A DNA stretch of 49,455 nucleotides from positions 1 through 49,455 of the forward strand of contig JAKAUU010000015.1 of assembly GCA_021817505.1 (NCBI GenBank). Reading direction: 5' to 3'. The notes beneath the pieces were generated by a model. That model was given only the letters and a program-made list of their open reading frames with translations, was not told the DNA's origin and did no database searches. Of the stretch, positions 46,643 through 49,455 are shown in pieces (the stretch's first letter is position 1; each line of letters begins with the position of its first letter). The stretch comes from Microcaldota archaeon (GTDB lineage: Archaea; Micrarchaeota; Micrarchaeia; Micrarchaeales; CABMGC01). The translations under genes were made by a program, and so were the position numbers.

Positions 46643-47311
46643 TCATTTCCAGAATCGTAAAAGAAAACGCTCTCTTCCTCCAAAATTTTCTATCACTGCA
46701 ATATATCGCCGACTTCCTGCTTTCCCCATAATTCTTCTTATTGTGCTTTTATTGTGGACATACTGAGGCATGGAGCCTATCCCGGCAGTTTTTCCGGTAG
46801 TTATCCGTTTGCCAGACCGCACTGCCTCGTCTCCTACGGATTTGTTTGTGTGAATTTTTGGAACTACCCTCGCATAGCGCATTTCTATAAAAGCAAATCC
46901 GCCTTTCTTTAAAACCCTCAGCATCTCGTTTACCGCCTTCAACTGATCTGCTTCCTTATATAGTTCGCTGAAAGCGTTCCATGTGCATATTATTGCATCA
47001 AAACTGTCTTTCGCATAAGGCAGTCTTCTCATGTCTCCTATTCTAAAATGGATATCCAGGTGCTCTCTTTTGGCAGCTGCCTTTGCATCTTTAACCAGCG
47101 AAGGCGTGATATCCATACCTTCTATCGAATAGCCTTGCCTGGCCAGAGGAATAGTGAATCTGCCATAGCCGCAAGCCAGGTCAAGAATATGCTGCCTTTT
47201 GTTTAACAGCTTTTTTATATATTTCAGCTCTGATGCGGTGTGAAGCGCTGTTTTTCTTTGCTTTAGGCCCTTGGCAGTCAGCTTAGTATAAAACTGCTTG
47301 GATGTCCTCAT
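46643..47311 (-). CDS. Class I SAM-dependent methyltransferase
   Basis: HILDLACGYGRFTIPLARQGYSIEGMDITPSLVKDAKA...FDAIICTWNAFSELY. Confidence 0.9.
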   Translation of the reverse strand: MRTSKQFYTKLTAKGLKQRKTALHTASELKYIKKLLNKRQHILDLACGYGRFTIPLARQGYSIEGMDITPSLVKDAKAAAKREHLDIHFRIGDMRRLPYAKDSFDAIICTWNAFSELYKEADQLKAVNEMLRVLKKGGFAFIEMRYARVVPKIHTNKSVGDEAVRSGKRITTGKTAGIGSMPQYVHNKSTIRRIMGKAGSRRYIAVIENFGGRERFLLRFWK

Positions 47312-47347
47312 AAACTATATATAAGATAGAGCTGTTTTTAAGATTTG

Positions 47348-47435
47348 GCATGGCTGACGCTATGCGTTCTTTCCTAAAATAAAAAATAGGAAAGGAGAAG
47401 GAAAGCTTGTTTGTGTAATGCGTTAGTTGCGGTGC
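47348..47435 (-). repeat. Proximal copy of the 88-bp direct repeat (overlaps 23S rRNA 3' end)
   Basis: Same 88 bp as 45937..46024; includes 23S 3'-terminal region GCACCGCAACTAACGCATTACACAA and TTTCCTATTTTTTATTTTAGGAAA hairpin. Confidence 0.97.
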
Positions 47436-49455
47436 GCTCACAGGTCGCGTGAGCTCCCTGCTTACACGCCCGCCCTATCAAGGCCATGTACTATGGCCGC
47501 TCTGAATGTCTCGTTTCGGATGCGGCTTCGTCCTTATATGCTTTCAGGACTTATCCGCTTAGCGCGTGGCTACCCGGCAATGCCATAATGACAACCGGTA
47601 CACTAGAGGCGCCGAACTTTCGTTCCTCTCGTATTAAAAAGTTCTTATCCTCTGACACTTACACTCCCAGTAGTTGCTACCGTACTGTCTCGCGACGTAC
47701 TGAACTCAGCTCGCGTATCTCTTTAATGGACGAGCAGTCCAACCCTTGGCGGCTCCTGCACCGCCAGGATGAGATGAGCCCATATCGGTGTATCAAACGG
47801 CGGGGTCGATGTGAACTCTCACCCGCCACGAACCGGTTACCTCTAGAGTAACTTGTTTGACAGCTTGGTGCCCCATTAAAAGAGCATCCAACGTTCGTTA
47901 AGTCACTGTTTCCAGTCTGCATCTCCCGCTTTTCGAGATACAGTCAGCCCTGCATTTGCCTTTATGCTTAACGCTGGGTTTCCAACCCAGCTAAGCAGAG
48001 CATTGATCACTTTCGTTTCTTTATCGAAAGCAACCGCCCAGTCCAACTATCCACCTGCTGTTGTCCCTTGTTGGGTTAGCCGAGTAAAAAGCGCAGAGTG
48101 GTGTTACATTGTCGCTCCACCCGAACCGGAATCCGGGCTTCGACGCTCCCACTTACACTTTGCAGCACTTCTCACTCAGCAGCAACAGGCTATAGTCAAG
48201 TTTCATAGAGACTTCGCTACCCACTGAGAGAACGTGGCATGTACACCACGTAGTAATTTCACCAGGTCCCAGGTCGGGACAGTAGAAGAGTCGTTACGCC
48301 ATTCATGCAAGTCACCTATTAAGTGACGAGGTATTACGCTACCTTAAGAGAGTCAGAGTTACTCCCGCTCTTTGCTAGCGCTTAGTCCCGTTGAATTGGG
48401 GTTTCGCGGACTAGCGGTGAGCAGGCGTCACCCGCTGTACTAAGCCTTACGGCTTTGCGGCGAGTTGTGTTTTTGATAAACAGTCGCTCTTCCCTTGTTA
48501 ATGCTATCTGCGCTTACCAAGCGCAGACATGGTTTGTAGAAAACATACACCACTATTTTGCCGATTTCCCTGACCTGAGTTCTCCTGACACGCCTTGGCT
48601 TTTTCAGCCAGCAGCACCTGTACTGGTTCTTGGTACGATCTAGAACGATTGTTGCGTATTCCCTTTTCACGGGCTCAAGAACTTGGCCATTGTCAGTTCA
48701 TTTAGCTGCATCTCCTCATAATAAGACTCCGCAGCCATTTGGACCTGTTTTCAGACCTATCCTCAAGCGTCAGAAATACGCCTTGTGTTACCACGCCTAC
48801 GTTCTAGGCGCATGAATATTAACATGCTTCCCTTTCGCCTGGTAGTGATTAGCTCCAGGCTTAGGATCGGCTAACTCCCAGCTGACGATCATTGCAAGGA
48901 AAACCTTGTGCTTTCGGCGTAGGGGATTCTCACCCCTATATGCTGTTACTTATACCAGGATTTTCACTGCTGCGCAGTCCATGCGGCCTCAAAGCCACAC
49001 TTCTGCCCGCACAGCACGCCCTCCTACCCGCCTCTCGGCGCTAGGGTTTCGGTACTTGGTTTAGCCCCGTCCATCTTCAGACTGTGCTGTCTCAATCGGT
49101 ACGCTATTACGCGTTTTTTGAAGGATGGCTGCTTCTGAGCCTACCTCCCGACTGTCTACGACAACACCTTCCTTTGATGCACTCAACCAAGATTTAGGGA
49201 CCTTAACCCTAGAAACTGTCATTTCAGCAACGGGACGCTAGCTTACCCAACGTCCCCGACTCCTTGGGTCTACGCAGCATCTGCATTCGGAGTTTGACAA
49301 GAGTGTAGGGCCTTTCGACCCAGAGCACTCTGATCGGTCGCTCTACCGCAGATGCAAGCTCGCCAAAGGCTATCCTAAAGATACTTCGGAGGGGACCCGC
49401 TATTGCCATGTTCGAGTGGTCTATCGCCCCTAATCGCAGCTCACCCAACAGGATA
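47395..49455 (-). rRNA. 23S ribosomal RNA, 3' portion (5' part beyond the window)
   Basis: Minus strand contains TACGAGAGGAAC (sarcin-ricin loop), ACGCGAGCTGAGTTCAGTACGTCGCGAGACAG (PTC), CTGGGCGGTT (P-loop region). 3' end approximate. Confidence 0.93.

Noticed and set aside
47486-48815. ORFs on both strands within the 23S region
   Set aside because: Inside the 23S rRNA gene; spurious.

Overview
The window is a 49.5 kb chromosomal segment of an archaeon. The 16S type, gene content and unlinked rRNA genes suggest an acidophilic DPANN/Micrarchaeota (ARMAN-like) lineage; this placement is inferred, not computed. It contains a complete 16S rRNA (+, about 9.85-11.33 kb) and a 3'-partial 23S rRNA (-, about 47.4-49.455 kb) that are not in one operon, plus six tRNA genes (Val-CAC, Ile-GAT, Leu-CAG, Cys-GCA, Thr-GGT, Leu-TAA). 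Coding content includes tandem acyl-CoA dehydrogenases flanking a gamma-carbonic anhydrase-like gene, cytochrome b, an ABC-2 exporter, a 1758-aa surface protein, an archaeosortase, a G1-type acid peptidase, an M13 peptidase, ScpA/ScpB, ValS, uS15 and eS1, a Nudix-UDG fusion, a GGDEF protein, and a CBS protein with a possible S30AE-like tail. The main observation is a recurring architecture. At three separate structural-RNA genes (tRNA-Val, tRNA-Cys, 23S rRNA) the 3' end of the RNA gene is repeated in direct orientation 0.9-1.4 kb downstream, and each interval holds only one to three accessory genes and no integrase: a nucleotidyltransferase, a GNAT acetyltransferase, and a RelE-like toxin-antitoxin pair plus methyltransferase. 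The 23S case is a perfect 88-bp repeat. This looks like a family of integrase-less mini-islands using RNA-gene 3' ends as attachment sites. Secondary observations are unusual substitutions at conserved rRNA functional-centre positions, a GGDEF gene with a hairpin leader, a LAGLIDADG-fold protein lacking the catalytic acids, a family-4-like UDG lacking most Fe-S ligands, and a tRNA-Leu(TAA) with about 19 extra nt in the D-arm region.
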